Positions 8,116 through 19,644 are shown, numbered from the stretch's first letter. The stretch: DNA of 64,000 nucleotides from Phenylobacterium sp. J426 (GCF_024699945.1 NZ_JAJOMY010000001.1:3603001-3667000), one strand, 5' to 3'. Notes: generated from the letters alone by a model not told the origin. Translations and numbers: made by a program.

Positions 8116-8588
8116 ATGATCCACTCGTTCCTGATCGGCCTCGTGACAGGCGCGCGCTCGATGACGCCCCTGTCAGCAATCAGTCTCGCCGCCCGCGCGG
8201 GCGCCTGCCGCGCGACAGCGGCGCGCCGGACATCCTGAGCTCGCCGGTCGGCGTGGCGGGCAGCTTCGCCCTCGCCGTGGGCGAGATCATGGGCGACAAG
8301 ATCAAGTCCGCGCCCGACCGGATCGTCACCGCCGGCATGGCCGCGCGGCTGGCCACGGGCGGCCTGGCCGGAGCCGCCCTCGCCCCGCACGCGCGGCGGG
8401 GGCTCGGCGCCGCCCTGGGCGCGGCCGGCGCAGTCGTCGGCGCCCACCTCACCTTCCGCCTACGCATGGCGGCGCTGCGCCGCTTCGGCCAGACGCCCAG
8501 CGGACTGGTGGAGGACGCGCTGGCCGGCGCGGCCGCCGGCTGGGTGATCGACCACGCCCGCCGCACGCAACCTCTCCATCCGGCGTAG
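8116..8588 (+). CDS. DUF4126 family membrane protein (frameshift)
   Basis: The first 29 residues, MIHSFLIGLVTGARSMTPLS and onward, and the later part (ILSSPVGVAGSFALAVGEIM, GAALGAAGAVVGAHLTFR, GWVIDHARR) together match DUF4126 proteins, small membrane proteins of unknown role with Gly/Ala-rich helices. The frame changes near 8202 inside ARAG..RLPRD; adding one base there restores the reading GRLPRDSGAPDILSSPVG. The break is therefore probably a one-base loss in the sequence. It starts 29 bp after the previous gene and precedes a 9-bp hairpin and the uvrA promoter region. Confidence 0.65.
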
Positions 8589-8602
8589 CCCGCCGCCCCT
8601 TC

Positions 8603-8626
8603 CTGCTGACAGCGTGGTGTCAGCAG
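8603..8626. other. 9-bp perfect hairpin after DUF4126 gene
   Basis: CTGCTGACA (8603-8611) and TGTCAGCAG (8618-8626) with loop GCGTGG. There is no T-run, so it is at best a weak terminator for the DUF4126 gene; it could also be a protein-binding palindrome upstream of uvrA. Confidence 0.45.
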
Positions 8627-8656
8627 CGCTGCGGCCTCCCGTCGCGGGCGGACTAT

Positions 8657-8671
8657 GTTCGCCTTGCGTTC
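8657..8671 (+). promoter_or_regulatory. SOS box (LexA site) before uvrA
   Basis: GTTC-GCCTTGC-GTTC is an exact match to the alphaproteobacterial LexA-binding consensus GTTC-N7-GTTC. It lies 112 bp upstream of the uvrA ATG, and uvrA is a standard LexA target. TGTTAT three bases downstream could be a -10 element, which would let LexA block RNA polymerase. Confidence 0.85.
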
Positions 8672-8782
8672 CTGTGTTATCGGTGACTCGCGTTACCTAC
8701 ATTCAGCGGTCTCGCCGCAGGGTCCGTCCGAGCCGTTCTTCGGCAGGACCTTCCGCGGCGCTTTGCGTGTTTCCGGGACAGA

Positions 8783-11683
<2,901 letters not shown>

Positions 11684-11687
11684 GCTA

Positions 11688-11739
11688 GTCCCTCCTCTTT
11701 AGCGGAGGGACAGGCCGCGCAGCGGCCAGGGTGGGGGAA
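11688..11739 (+). repeat. Double-hairpin palindromic repeat, copy A
   Basis: Hairpin 1 is GTCCCTCC-TCTTTAGC-GGAGGGAC (11688-11711), hairpin 2 is GGCCGC-GCA-GCGGCC (11713-11727), followed by the tail AGGGTGGGGGAA. It lies between the uvrA stop and the DUF559 start, in head-out orientation relative to copy B at 12142-12197. Confidence 0.85.
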
Positions 11740-11745
11740 TCTGGA

Positions 11746-12136
11746 ATGGTCACGGCGCCGACGGCGAGAGCCCGCCAACTGCGCAACAACATGACCGAGC
11801 CTGAGGTCTTCCTGTGGGCACGGCTCAAGCGCCTGGATGAGCGCGGCTATCGCTTCCGCCGGCAGCGGCCCTTCAGGGAATATTACCTGGACTTTGTCTG
11901 CATCGACCGGATGCTGGTGGTGGAGGTTGACGGAGGCCAGCACAACGAACCGCTGCAGGTCGAACACGGCGCCGTTCGTGATGCCCAACTGCGGCGCGCC
12001 GGCTATGAAGTTGCGCTTCGCCAACTCCGAAGTTCGTCACGAGATCGATCGAGTGATGGACATCATCATCCGGGCGCTCGAAGCTCGGCCCTCGCGGTTC
12101 GGCAGGGGCGCGGACACATCAGGCGTCGGAGCCTGA
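11746..12136 (+). CDS. DUF559 domain protein, Vsr/PD-(D/E)XK nuclease-like (frameshift)
   Basis: DUF559 proteins are related to the very-short-patch repair endonuclease fold. The expected core is present: NNMTEPEVFLWARLK, then RRQRPFREYYLDFVCIDR with the catalytic-type Asp, and VVEVDGGQH with the E-x-D pair and following QH. After GYEV the frame breaks near 12012; the continuation LRFANSEVRHEIDRVMDII in the next frame is the normal end of the domain. Unlike most breaks in this window, this one is not in a homopolymer. Repaired length is about 130 residues. In-frame GTG at 11731 lies inside repeat copy A; the ATG at 11746 is preferred. Confidence 0.65.
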
Positions 12137-12141
12137 ACGAG

Positions 12142-12197
12142 GTCCCCCCCACCCTGACCGCCTTCGGCGGTCTGTCCCTCCCCTGAAGAGGAGGGAC
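12142..12197 (-). repeat. Double-hairpin palindromic repeat, copy B (inverted)
   Basis: Read on the minus strand: GTCCCTCC-TCTTCAGG-GGAGGGAC, then GACCGCC-GAA-GGCGGTC, then AGGGTGGGGGGGACC. It ends the DUF559 unit and lies 20 bp before the GST gene. The second stem differs in sequence from copy A but keeps full pairing. Confidence 0.85.
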
Positions 12198-12217
12198 TCA
12201 GAGGGGGAAACCTGTTC

Positions 12218-12829
12218 ATGAAGCTCTTTGGCGCGCCGATGCCGGCGCCGAATCCACGGCGGGTGCGGATCTTCCTGGCGGAGAAGGGCATCGACCTGCC
12301 CGAGACGCCGGTGGACATGCGCCAGCGGGAACACAAGAGCCCGGAGCATCGGGCGCGGAACAGCCTGGGCCAGGTGCCGACGCTGGAGCTGGACGACGGG
12401 ACCTGCATCTCGGAGACGGTCTCGATCTGCCGCTACTTCGAGGAGATCCAGCCCGACCCGCCGCTGTTCGGCCGGACGCCGGTCGAGAAGGCGCTGGTGG
12501 ACATGTGGGTGCGGCGCACCGAGTTCACGGTCATGATGCCGGTGGGCAATTTCTGGCGGCATGCGCATCCGTTCACCGCCAAGCTGCTGACCCAGTTCCA
12601 GGACTTCGGCGAGAGCAACCGCGAGACCTACGCGGGCGCCCAGCGCTGGCTGGACAAGGAGCTGGCCGAGCGGCCGTTCCTGGCCGGCGACAGCTTTACG
12701 ATGGCCGACATCTGCCTGCTGACGACGGTGGACTTCGCCGACTGGATCGGCCTGCCCCTCACGGACGAGGCGAAGAACCTGAAGGCCTGGCGCGAACGCG
12801 TCTCGGAGCGGCCCAGCGCCCGGGCCTAG
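12218..12829 (+). CDS. Glutathione S-transferase family protein
   Basis: A 203-residue protein with the thioredoxin-like N-domain (KLFGAPMPAPNPRRVRIFLA, then NSLGQVPTLELDDGTCISET, where the cis-Pro and the Glu-Thr glutathione contacts are visible) and an all-helical C-domain with GDSFTMADICLLTTVDFADW. Cytosolic; the second substrate is unknown. It follows repeat copy B, and AGGGGGAA lies before its ATG. The stop overlaps the end of the convergent membrane protein gene by 4 bp. Confidence 0.85.
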   Translation: MKLFGAPMPAPNPRRVRIFLAEKGIDLPETPVDMRQREHKSPEHRARNSLGQVPTLELDDGTCISETVSICRYFEEIQPDPPLFGRTPVEKALVDMWVRRTEFTVMMPVGNFWRHAHPFTAKLLTQFQDFGESNRETYAGAQRWLDKELAERPFLAGDSFTMADICLLTTVDFADWIGLPLTDEAKNLKAWRERVSERPSARA

Positions 12830-13725
12830 TCCGGCCGGCCGTGCGTCAGCGCCCGGTAGGCATAGGCTCCGGGCGCGGCGATCACGGCATACCAGAAGGC
12901 GCTGAAGAGGCTGGAGACGGCCATGTAGGCGACGCGGAGCGGCTGGAAATAGGCCGCCAGCGAAGGCTCCTCCGGGATGGCGAAGATCTGCAGGATGTCC
13001 TGGAAGCTGCCCCCCGTGACCATCACGGCGATCCCGGCGGCCGGCAGGAACAGCAGGATCGCCATCACGAAGGCCAGGATCACCAGCGCGATCATGAGGA
13101 CATAGGCGCCGGTCAGCCGCCAGAACTGGCCGCGCGTGACGTTCCACGAATCGAACAGGGCGAGCCTGTCCCGGTCGAACGTGATCACGGGCGCAAGCGA
13201 GAGCCGGACCGCCAGGAAGATCACCAGCGAGGCCGCGCCCAGCCACAGCAGCAGGCTCATCACCACGGCCACGCCCTGGCCCAGGGCGCCGGCCACCAGC
13301 ATCAGGACCACGCCAACCAGGGTGATCGCAGCCATCAGGAGCGCGAACAGCACGACGTAGATGAGCGTCAGCGCCATGAGCCGGAACTCGGCCGGGCCGA
13401 TGCGGAACAGGCGAATGGAGCCGGTCTGGCCGCGCAGCAGGATGCGGTAGATCGCCGTCGCCATCATCGACTGGATCAGCAGCCCCAGCAGCAGCAGCGG
13501 CGACAGGATGGCGAGCGCCTCGAGCAGATCCCCCATGGGGAGCGTCTCTTCGCTGCCGAGGGCGGCCAGCGCCTCACGGGCGCGGTCGGGCATGTTCACC
13601 TCGATGAACACCTGTAGCACGCCGACGAGGAACATGAAGACAGCGGCGGCCAACAGCTTCCGCGGCCGCTCCCTGGTGATCCGAAACCCTTCGAGCGCCG
13701 CGTCGGTCGGCGAAAACCCAGCCAT
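12826..13725 (-). CDS. Multi-pass membrane protein, function unknown
   Basis: A 299-residue inner-membrane protein with about six hydrophobic segments, for example [58 protein letters not shown] and [19 protein letters not shown]. An N-terminal cytoplasmic segment ([20 protein letters not shown]) and a mid-protein [20 protein letters not shown] loop resemble glycerophosphoryl-diester-phosphodiesterase-type and DUF975-like membrane domains that carry a conserved 'W..T' turn. I do not recognise the exact family. Divergent from trmFO with a 129-bp gap that holds no obvious operator. Confidence 0.65.
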   Translation of the reverse strand: MAGFSPTDAALEGFRITRERPRKLLAAAVFMFLVGVLQVFIEVNMPDRAREALAALGSEETLPMGDLLEALAILSPLLLLGLLIQSMMATAIYRILLRGQTGSIRLFRIGPAEFRLMALTLIYVVLFALLMAAITLVGVVLMLVAGALGQGVAVVMSLLLWLGAASLVIFLAVRLSLAPVITFDRDRLALFDSWNVTRGQFWRLTGAYVLMIALVILAFVMAILLFLPAAGIAVMVTGGSFQDILQIFAIPEEPSLAAYFQPLRVAYMAVSSLFSAFWYAVIAAPGAYAYRALTHGRPD

Positions 13726-13854
13726 TCTCGTCCCTTGGCCCGTCGGCTTGATGCCGATTCGGGCCGCCCCTCATCCTGCGCAAAGTGCTTGCGAGGCCCG
13801 GCCGACGCAAGGCCCCGCTCGCGGTCGGCGGCGTTCGTTGCTAGGGAACCGGCC

Positions 13855-15255
13855 ATGTCGATGAACCCTATCCATGTCGTGGGCGGCGGCCTCGCCGGCT
13901 CGGAAGCCGCCTGGCAGATCGCCGAGGCCGGCGTGCCCGTGGTGCTGCACGAGATGCGGCCCGTGCGCGGCACCGACGCCCACCATACCGACAAGTTCGC
14001 GGAACTCGTCTGCTCCAACTCGTTCCGGGCGGACGACTGGACGGGCAATGCGGTGGGTCTTCTGCATCACGAGATGCGGCGGCTGGGCTCGATCATCATG
14101 GCGGCGGGCGACGCTCACCAGGTCCCGGCCGGCGGCGCGCTGGCGGTGGACCGGGAAGGCTTTTCCGCCGCGGTGACTGCGAAGCTGGAAGGCCACCCGC
14201 TCGTGACCATCGCGCGCGAGGAGATCGCCGGCCTGCCGCCCGCCGACTGGAACAGCGTGATCGTGGCCACCGGCCCCCTCACCTCACCGGCGCTGGCCCA
14301 GGCGATCCTCGACCTGACGGGCGAGGACCAGCTGTCGTTCTTCGACGCCATCGCGCCCATTGTGAACTTCGACAGCGTCGACATGGACGTGGCCTGGCGA
14401 CAGTCGCGCTACGACAAGGTCGGGCCCGGCGGCGACGCGGCGGCCTACATCAACTGTCCGATGGACCAGGCGCAGTACGAGGCGTTCATCGACGCCCTGC
14501 TGGCGGCGCCGAAGTCGGAGTTCAAGGACTGGGAGCACGTGCCCTATTTCGACGGCTGCCTACCGATCGAGGTGATGGCCGAGCGGGGTCGCGAAACCCT
14601 GCGTCACGGACCGATGAAGCCGGTCGGCCTCACCAACGCGCACAATCCCGAGGTGAAGCCCTACGCCGTCGTGCAGCTGCGCCAGGACAATGCGCTGGGC
14701 ACGTTGTGGAACATGGTGGGCTTCCAGACCAAGCTGAAGCACGGCGCCCAGACCGAGGTCTTCCGGATGATCCCGGGCCTGGAGAAGGCGGTGTTCGCCC
14801 GGCTCGGCGGCCTGCACCGCAACACGTTCATCAACAGCCCACGCCTGCTGGACCGAACGCTGCGCCTGAAGGCGCAGCCGCGCCTGCGGTTCGCCGGCCA
14901 GGTGACGGGCGTCGAGGGCTACGTCGAGAGCGCCGCAGTGGGCCTGCTGGCCGGCCGCTTCGCCGCCGCCGAACGCCTGGGCCAGGCCGCCGTCCCGCCG
15001 CCGGAGACGACCGCCCTGGGCGGCCTGATCGGCCACATCACCGGCGGACACCTGGAGGGCGGCAAGGGGTCGTTCCAGCCGATGAACATCAACTACGGCC
15101 TGATCCCGCCGATCGCGCCGCCGAAGCGCGACGCCGAGGGGCGTCGGCTGGGGGCGAAGGAGAAGACGCGGCTCAAGAAGCAGCTGGTCGGCGAGCGGGC
15201 GCTGGCCGACCTCGAAGCGTGGCGGGACGGCGCTCCGGCGCTTGCTGCCGAGTAG
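13855..15255 (+). CDS. trmFO: Methylenetetrahydrofolate-tRNA-(uracil-5-)-methyltransferase TrmFO
   Basis: FAD- and folate-dependent enzyme that makes m5U54 in the T-loop of tRNA. The 466-residue protein begins with the FAD-binding motif [19 protein letters not shown] and has the TrmFO signatures [40 protein letters not shown] and [15 protein letters not shown], with [19 protein letters not shown] near the end. The ATG at 13855 fits the family N-terminus; longer in-frame starts add a non-homologous Arg-rich extension. Single gene; its end is one base from the end of the convergent gene at 15256. Confidence 0.96.
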   Translation: MSMNPIHVVGGGLAGSEAAWQIAEAGVPVVLHEMRPVRGTDAHHTDKFAELVCSNSFRADDWTGNAVGLLHHEMRRLGSIIMAAGDAHQVPAGGALAVDREGFSAAVTAKLEGHPLVTIAREEIAGLPPADWNSVIVATGPLTSPALAQAILDLTGEDQLSFFDAIAPIVNFDSVDMDVAWRQSRYDKVGPGGDAAAYINCPMDQAQYEAFIDALLAAPKSEFKDWEHVPYFDGCLPIEVMAERGRETLRHGPMKPVGLTNAHNPEVKPYAVVQLRQDNALGTLWNMVGFQTKLKHGAQTEVFRMIPGLEKAVFARLGGLHRNTFINSPRLLDRTLRLKAQPRLRFAGQVTGVEGYVESAAVGLLAGRFAAAERLGQAAVPPPETTALGGLIGHITGGHLEGGKGSFQPMNINYGLIPPIAPPKRDAEGRRLGAKEKTRLKKQLVGERALADLEAWRDGAPALAAE

Positions 15256-15918
15256 CTAGATCCGCCCTCGCGCCACGGCCCAGATCAGGCGCAGGCGGTC
15301 GAGCACCGGCGCGCCACGCCGGACGGCCAGCGCCGCGTGGGCGGCGGCGGGGAAGGCCCGGGCGTCCAGAGACCGCACCGCCTCGCGCGCGCCCATCAGC
15401 GTCTTTTCGGCCGTCGCCGCCAGCGCTGGCGCGTCCGCGGCGCGGCGCGACATGGCCCAGGCGGTTCCGGCGGCTCTCGCGGGACCGACGTCGGCTCCGG
15501 GCGCCAGGATCAGGGCGGCGAGTTCGGCGGCGCGGCCCCCGGTGTCCCTTGCCCACGCAAGAGCTTCCGGCGGGTCCATCGGCGCAGCGTCGAGTTCGCG
15601 ATAGCGGGCGTCGATCATCGCTTCCAGGGGCTCCCGCGGGAGGCCGCGGCGACGCACGACGTCGGCAAGCGCCTGGGCGGTGGGATGCAGGCGCACCGGG
15701 CGGCCGTCGAACGCCTCGTCCAGCATCTCGCGCCACCAGGTCAGCCGGATCTCGCCCAGCAGGGAATTGGACGCCACCTTTGGCGCACGCGCCAGTTCGT
15801 AGTCGTAGGCGTAGATGGCGACCACCTCGGCCCGCGCCTGCGCGTCTCCGATGAACCGGCTGGACAGCCAGCGGTCGGGGTCGGTGCGGCGGATGAGGTC
15901 GTCGAGGTCGCTGGTCAT
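15256..15918 (-). CDS. Squalene/phytoene synthase-like protein, NDUFAF6 type
   Basis: A 220-residue member of the squalene/phytoene synthase fold that lacks the Asp-rich substrate motifs of true prenyl synthases. Where those would be, it has AIYAYDYELARAPKVASN followed by GEIRLTWWREMLDEAFDGRP. This matches the NDUFAF6 branch, known in mitochondria as a respiratory complex I assembly factor. The role here is therefore inferred to be complex I assembly, not isoprenoid synthesis. An NDUFAF3-like gene lies 0.8 kb away at 16678. The ATG at 15918 is preferred to an upstream in-frame ATG at 15939, which lies next to the terminator. Confidence 0.75.
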   Translation of the reverse strand: MTSDLDDLIRRTDPDRWLSSRFIGDAQARAEVVAIYAYDYELARAPKVASNSLLGEIRLTWWREMLDEAFDGRPVRLHPTAQALADVVRRRGLPREPLEAMIDARYRELDAAPMDPPEALAWARDTGGRAAELAALILAPGADVGPARAAGTAWAMSRRAADAPALAATAEKTLMGAREAVRSLDARAFPAAAHAALAVRRGAPVLDRLRLIWAVARGRI

Positions 15919-15941
15919 CGGCAGAGGGGTTCGGCGCAAAG

Positions 15942-15969
15942 AAAAAGGCCCGCCGGTCGGGCGGGCCTT
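15942..15969 (-). terminator. Rho-independent terminator
   Basis: AAGGCCCGCC (15945-15954) and GGCGGGCCTT (15960-15969) form a 10-bp stem with a 5-base loop. On the minus strand the stem is followed by a T-run (AAAAA at 15942-15946 on the plus strand), so it ends the leftward transcript of the PuuD-like gene, 23 bp after its stop. Confidence 0.85.
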
Positions 15970-15991
15970 CTCGCAGAGTTGGGCTCCGGCG

Positions 15992-16597
15992 TCAGCCGAA
16001 GATCGTCTGGTTCATGGTCATGGTCACCAGCATCGGCACCGACAGCAGGGTGTTGATGCGGCTGAACAGCATGGCCTTGCGCCCGGCGGCGGCCTTGGCG
16101 TCGGCGTCGCCCTCGACGATGCCGAGCGCGATCTTCTGGGCCGGCCAGATGAAGGCCCAGACGTTGAAGAACATGATGGTCGCCAGCCACATGCCGAGAC
16201 CGATGAAGGTGTGCTGCGGCACCTGGAAGCCGTCGAGGGCGCCCAGCGTGAAGGCCTCCAGCAGGAAGCCGCGGTTCCAGGCCAGGATCACGCCCATGAC
16301 CCAGGTGGCCAGGGCCGCCCAGCGGAACCAGAACAGCGCCTCGGGGGCGATGTACTTGGAGACCGCCGGCTTCAGCTCGGCGGGGATTTCCGGCATTTTC
16401 CGGATCTGGACGAAGTTGAAGTAGTACAGCAGGCCGATCCACAGGATGCCGAACAGCGTGTGCAGCCAGCGGAAGACGCCCTGCCAGAAGATCTGGTCCC
16501 AGGCGGCGTTGTGCATGCCGTAACCGGCGACGATCACCAGCGCGAGCAGGAAGCTCACGATCAGCGTGTTGCGGAGATTGGCGAGAAGTCCAGCCAT
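15992..16597 (-). CDS. PuuD-like (urate hydroxylase-type) membrane protein
   Basis: A 201-residue integral membrane protein with about five helices, carrying FRWLHTLFGILWIGLLYYFN, WFRWAALATWVMGVILAWNR and FIGLGMWLATIMFFNVWAFI. These histidine-bearing, Trp-rich helices are typical of the family annotated as urate hydroxylase PuuD (DUF989-related), but the cytochrome c domain of bona fide PuuD is absent and no purine catabolism genes are nearby. So only the family, not the urate activity, is supported. It stands alone between the NDUFAF6-like and NDUFAF3-like genes and has its own terminator. Confidence 0.7.
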   Translation of the reverse strand: MAGLLANLRNTLIVSFLLALVIVAGYGMHNAAWDQIFWQGVFRWLHTLFGILWIGLLYYFNFVQIRKMPEIPAELKPAVSKYIAPEALFWFRWAALATWVMGVILAWNRGFLLEAFTLGALDGFQVPQHTFIGLGMWLATIMFFNVWAFIWPAQKIALGIVEGDADAKAAAGRKAMLFSRINTLLSVPMLVTMTMNQTIFG

Positions 16598-16677
16598 CTT
16601 AAGCCCCTCAGAATCCTACCCTTGGCCCACTCGTATAGGGCGTTTCGCCGCAGGCCGAAAGGCAGCGCTTCGCCGGC

Positions 16678-17037
16678 TCAGACGGCGATGAGGGCCGCAG
16701 CCAGCCGGCGACCCTCGGCGGTGAGCACGTTGTAGAGCCGCGCGGCCGCCGGCGTGTCCATGAACTCGAGACCGATTCCGGCGCGCAGCAAGGCGTCCCT
16801 CACCTCCCGCGGCGGCTGGGCGTTGCGGACGCCGACGCCCAGCAGGACGAACTCCACCTCGGAGCGGCCCGCCTCCAGCACCGGCGCGAGCGACTCCAGC
16901 GTCAGCTCCGAAAGGCTGGCTACGGGCCAGCTCCGCGCCTCGTCGCCGAGGATCAGGACCGAGCCCTCGTGCCGCTCGCCGGCGAGGCGGAAGCCGCCGT
17001 CGCCATAGGCGTCCACCGAAGGGGCGTTGCGGGCCAC
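16678..17037 (-). CDS. Mth938-domain protein, NDUFAF3 homologue
   Basis: A 119-residue Mth938-like domain (DUF498), the family of human complex I assembly factor NDUFAF3. Features are VLILGDEARSWPVASLSELT, EFVLLGVGVRNAQPPREVRD and GIGLEFMDTPAAARLYNVLT. The start codon is GTG at 17037, only 10 bp after the secF stop, so it is the last gene of the yajC-secD-secF operon. A secF-NDUFAF3 neighbourhood is known from alphaproteobacteria. Expected to act with the membrane during insertion of complex I subunits; the biochemical role is not known. Confidence 0.85.
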   Translation of the reverse strand: MARNAPSVDAYGDGGFRLAGERHEGSVLILGDEARSWPVASLSELTLESLAPVLEAGRSEVEFVLLGVGVRNAQPPREVRDALLRAGIGLEFMDTPAAARLYNVLTAEGRRLAAALIAV

Positions 17038-17047
17038 GGCCTGAGGC

Positions 17048-18010
17048 TCAGACGCGGACGTCGGCGGGCTTCAGCGGCTCGGCCTCTTCCTGGCCGCGCT
17101 TGACCCCGAACAGCAGCAGGACCGGGGCGGCCACGTAGATCGACGAGTAGGTGCCGATGACGATGCCGAAGATCAGCACCAGCGACATGTCGAAGAGGGT
17201 GGCCCCGCCGAACACCGCCAGGCCGGTCAGGGCCAGGACCGCGGTGACGCCGGTGATGACCGTCCGCGACAAGGTCTCGTTGATCGACAGGTCGATGATC
17301 TCGCGCAGCGGCATCTTCTTGTACTTCCGCAGGTTCTCGCGGAGGCGGTCGAAGACCACGACAGTATCGTTCATCGAATAGCCGATGACCGTGAGCACGG
17401 CGGCCACGGTGTTCAGGCTGAACTCGAGCCGGAAGAAGGCGATGATGCCGAAGGTGAGGATCACGTCGTGGAACAGGGCCACGACGGCGCCGATGCCGAA
17501 CTGCAGTTCGAACCGGAACCAGATGTAGACCATCATCAGCAGGATCGCGAGACCCAGCGCCATCAGGCCGCTCTGGAAGAGCTCGCCCGAGACCTTTGCG
17601 CCGATGACGTTCGGCGCCTCGAAGGTCACCTGGCCCAGCGACTGGGTCAGGGCGCCGCGGACCTGCTCGGCGACCTGGTCGCTATCGGCGCCCGCCGGCG
17701 GCTGGTAGCGCACCATGGCCTTCGTGCCGTCGCCCACGCCCTGCACCTGCGGATCGCCCACAGGCTGGGCGCTGAGCGCCGCGCGGGCCGCGGCGAGGTC
17801 GACCTGCCTGGGCGCCGTCGACAGCTCGATCATCGTGCCGCCGGTGAAGTCGATGCCGCAGTTCAGGCCGCCGCACGGCGGCTCGAATGGGAACAGGGCG
17901 CGTCCCAGCGAGGCAAGGACGCCGACGATGGAAATCACCGCCGCCAGTCTCGCGAAACGGACGAACTGGAAGTTCGTCTTGATCGGAAGCAGCTTGATCA
18001 GGGGCCACAT
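17048..18010 (-). CDS. secF: Protein translocase subunit SecF
   Basis: Inner-membrane partner of SecD that uses the proton-motive force to help export through SecYEG. The 320-residue protein has six helices and the SecF hallmarks: GIDFTGGTMIELS after the first helix, GYSMNDTVVVFDRLRENLRK, and INETLSRTVITGVTAVLALT. It is 15 bp downstream of secD and is followed at 10 bp by the NDUFAF3-like gene, all read leftward. Confidence 0.97.
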   Translation of the reverse strand: MWPLIKLLPIKTNFQFVRFARLAAVISIVGVLASLGRALFPFEPPCGGLNCGIDFTGGTMIELSTAPRQVDLAAARAALSAQPVGDPQVQGVGDGTKAMVRYQPPAGADSDQVAEQVRGALTQSLGQVTFEAPNVIGAKVSGELFQSGLMALGLAILLMMVYIWFRFELQFGIGAVVALFHDVILTFGIIAFFRLEFSLNTVAAVLTVIGYSMNDTVVVFDRLRENLRKYKKMPLREIIDLSINETLSRTVITGVTAVLALTGLAVFGGATLFDMSLVLIFGIVIGTYSSIYVAAPVLLLFGVKRGQEEAEPLKPADVRV

Positions 18011-18025
18011 GGCGGAAGGCCCTCC

Positions 18026-19625
18026 TTACGCGATCGGCAGGGTCTTCGGCCGCGTGGCGCGGAGCCACAGGGCCAGCAGAACCTGGGTGATGAGGACGGC
18101 GGTGAACACCGAGGTGACGACGCCAATGGACAGCGTCCAGGCGAAGCCCTTCACCGGACCCGCGCCGAACTGGAACATCAGCAGGGCGGCGAGCAGCGTG
18201 GTGAGGTTGGCGTCGATGATGGTGCTCATGGCGCGCGAGAAGCCCGCGTCCATGGCGCTGATCACCGAGCGGCCGGCGCGGATCTCGTCGCGCATGCGCT
18301 CGTAGATCAGCACGTTGGCGTCGACCGCGACGGCGAGGGTCAGGATGAGACCGGCGATGCCCGGCAAGGTCAGGGTGGCCTGGGTGACGCTCATGGCGGC
18401 GATGATCAGCAGGCCGTTGATGACCAGGGCGATCACCGAGATGCCGCCGAACAGGAGGCCATAGGCCAGGATCATGAACACGACGATCGCGACGGACGCC
18501 ACGATCGTGGAGACCTGGCCCGCCTTGATGGCGTCGGCGCCGAGTTCGGCGCTGACGGTCTGCTGCTGCTCGACGGTGAGCGGCGCGGGAAGCGCGCCGG
18601 CGCGCAGCAGGATGGCCAGATTGTTCGCCGATTCCGCGGTGAAGTTGCCCTCGATGTAGCCGGAACCGCCGGTGATCGCCGAGTTGATGACCGGCGCCGA
18701 GATCACCTTCTTGTCGAGGACGATGGCGAACCGCCTGCCGATGTTCTGGGTCGTGGCGTCGCCGAAGCGCCGCGCGCCCTGGCCGTTGAAGCGGAACTCG
18801 ACGATCGGGCGGGCCGTCTGCGGGTGGTAGCCCTGGTTGGCGGTGGTCAGCATCTCGCCGGTGACGACCGCGCGGCGCTTCACGACGATCGGCTGGCCGT
18901 TCTCGTCCGGCAGCACTTCCGAGCCCGGCGGCACCCGTCCGGCGACGGCCTCGGCCACGTCCGCCGATTCGTCGACCATCTGGAAGGTGAGCTTGGCGGT
19001 CTGGCCGATCACCTCCTTCAGACGCTCGGGATCGCTTTCCCCCGGCGCCTGGACCACGATGCGGTCGACGCCCTGACGGACGATGACCGGCTCGCGGGTG
19101 CCCAGCTCGTCGATCCGGCGGCGGATGATCTCGATGGACTGCTCGACCGCCCGACGCGCCTCGGCCTCCATGGCGTCGGCCGAGAACGACATGCGGATCC
19201 GCTGGTCGGGAGCGGTGGAGACGGTGATGTCACGACCGCCCGCCGCGCCCTGCAACGGCGCGCCCAGGGTATTGCGCAGCAGGCGGACGGCCTCCCTGCA
19301 CCTGGCCCGGGTTGGTGATCCGCACGCTCACCACGCCGCCGGAGGCGCCGAGGTCGGTGAACGGGATCTGCGCCTCGCGGAGCTGCGTACGCGTGTCCTC
19401 GACGGTGTTCGTCACGCGCTCGGTGCGCAGTGCGGCCGTGTTGACCTCCAGCAGGAGGTAGGAGCCCCCCTGGAGGTCGAGGCCGAGGTTCAGGGTCTGC
19501 TTCGGGAAGAAGCCCGGCAGGCCCGCCCGCGTCTGCTCCGGGATCAGGTTCGGCAGCGAGAACAGCACGCCGAAGATCACCGTGAGGGCGACGAGGACGA
19601 CCTTCCAGCGGGAGAGGGTCAGCAT
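18026..19625 (-). CDS. secD: Protein translocase subunit SecD (one frameshift)
   Basis: Works with SecF in the final periplasmic step of Sec export. The N-terminal part (KQTLNLGLDLQGGSYLLLEV) and the C-terminal part (GLILTLAVAVDANVLIYERM, RAMSTIIDANLTTLLAALLM) are full-family matches, but they lie in different frames. The join is at the C3 run 19294-19296: removing one base gives NPGQVQEAVRLLRNTLGAPL. SecD is essential or nearly so, so the break is very probably a sequence error. Repaired length is about 532 residues. Preceded by yajC with a 19-bp gap and followed by secF. Confidence 0.93.
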
Positions 19626-19644
19626 CGAGGGGCGGCTTCTCGGC

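Larger units (their letters stand above)
11688..12197. mobile_element. 510-bp DUF559 unit bounded by inverted palindromic repeats
   Basis: Copies A (plus orientation) and B (minus orientation) of a 52-bp repeat face outward at the two ends of a single DUF559 gene, so the unit has the form of a small transposon with long terminal inverted repeats. A gene-less pair in the same head-out arrangement lies at 27749-27881. I find no clear target-site duplication: the flanks are GAGCTA on the left and TCAGAG on the right. Mobility is inference. Confidence 0.45.

Noticed and set aside
8603..8626. Hairpin after DUF4126 as a firm intrinsic terminator
   Set aside because: The stem is perfect but no T-run follows on the plus strand, so I list it only as an unassigned hairpin.
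11688..12197. Flanking palindromes as a CRISPR array or integron attC site
   Set aside because: Only two copies are present, in opposite orientation, with a gene and not short spacers between them. No attC core sites, integrase or cas gene is nearby.
13831..13854. GTTCGTTGCTAGGGAAC before trmFO as an SOS box
   Set aside because: The halves are inverted (GTTC...GAAC) with 9 bases between them, not the direct GTTC-N7-GTTC of alphaproteobacterial LexA sites.
15992..16597. Urate oxidation pathway
   Set aside because: The PuuD-like protein lacks a cytochrome c domain and there are no allantoin, hydroxyisourate or xanthine genes in the window, so only the family name is kept.
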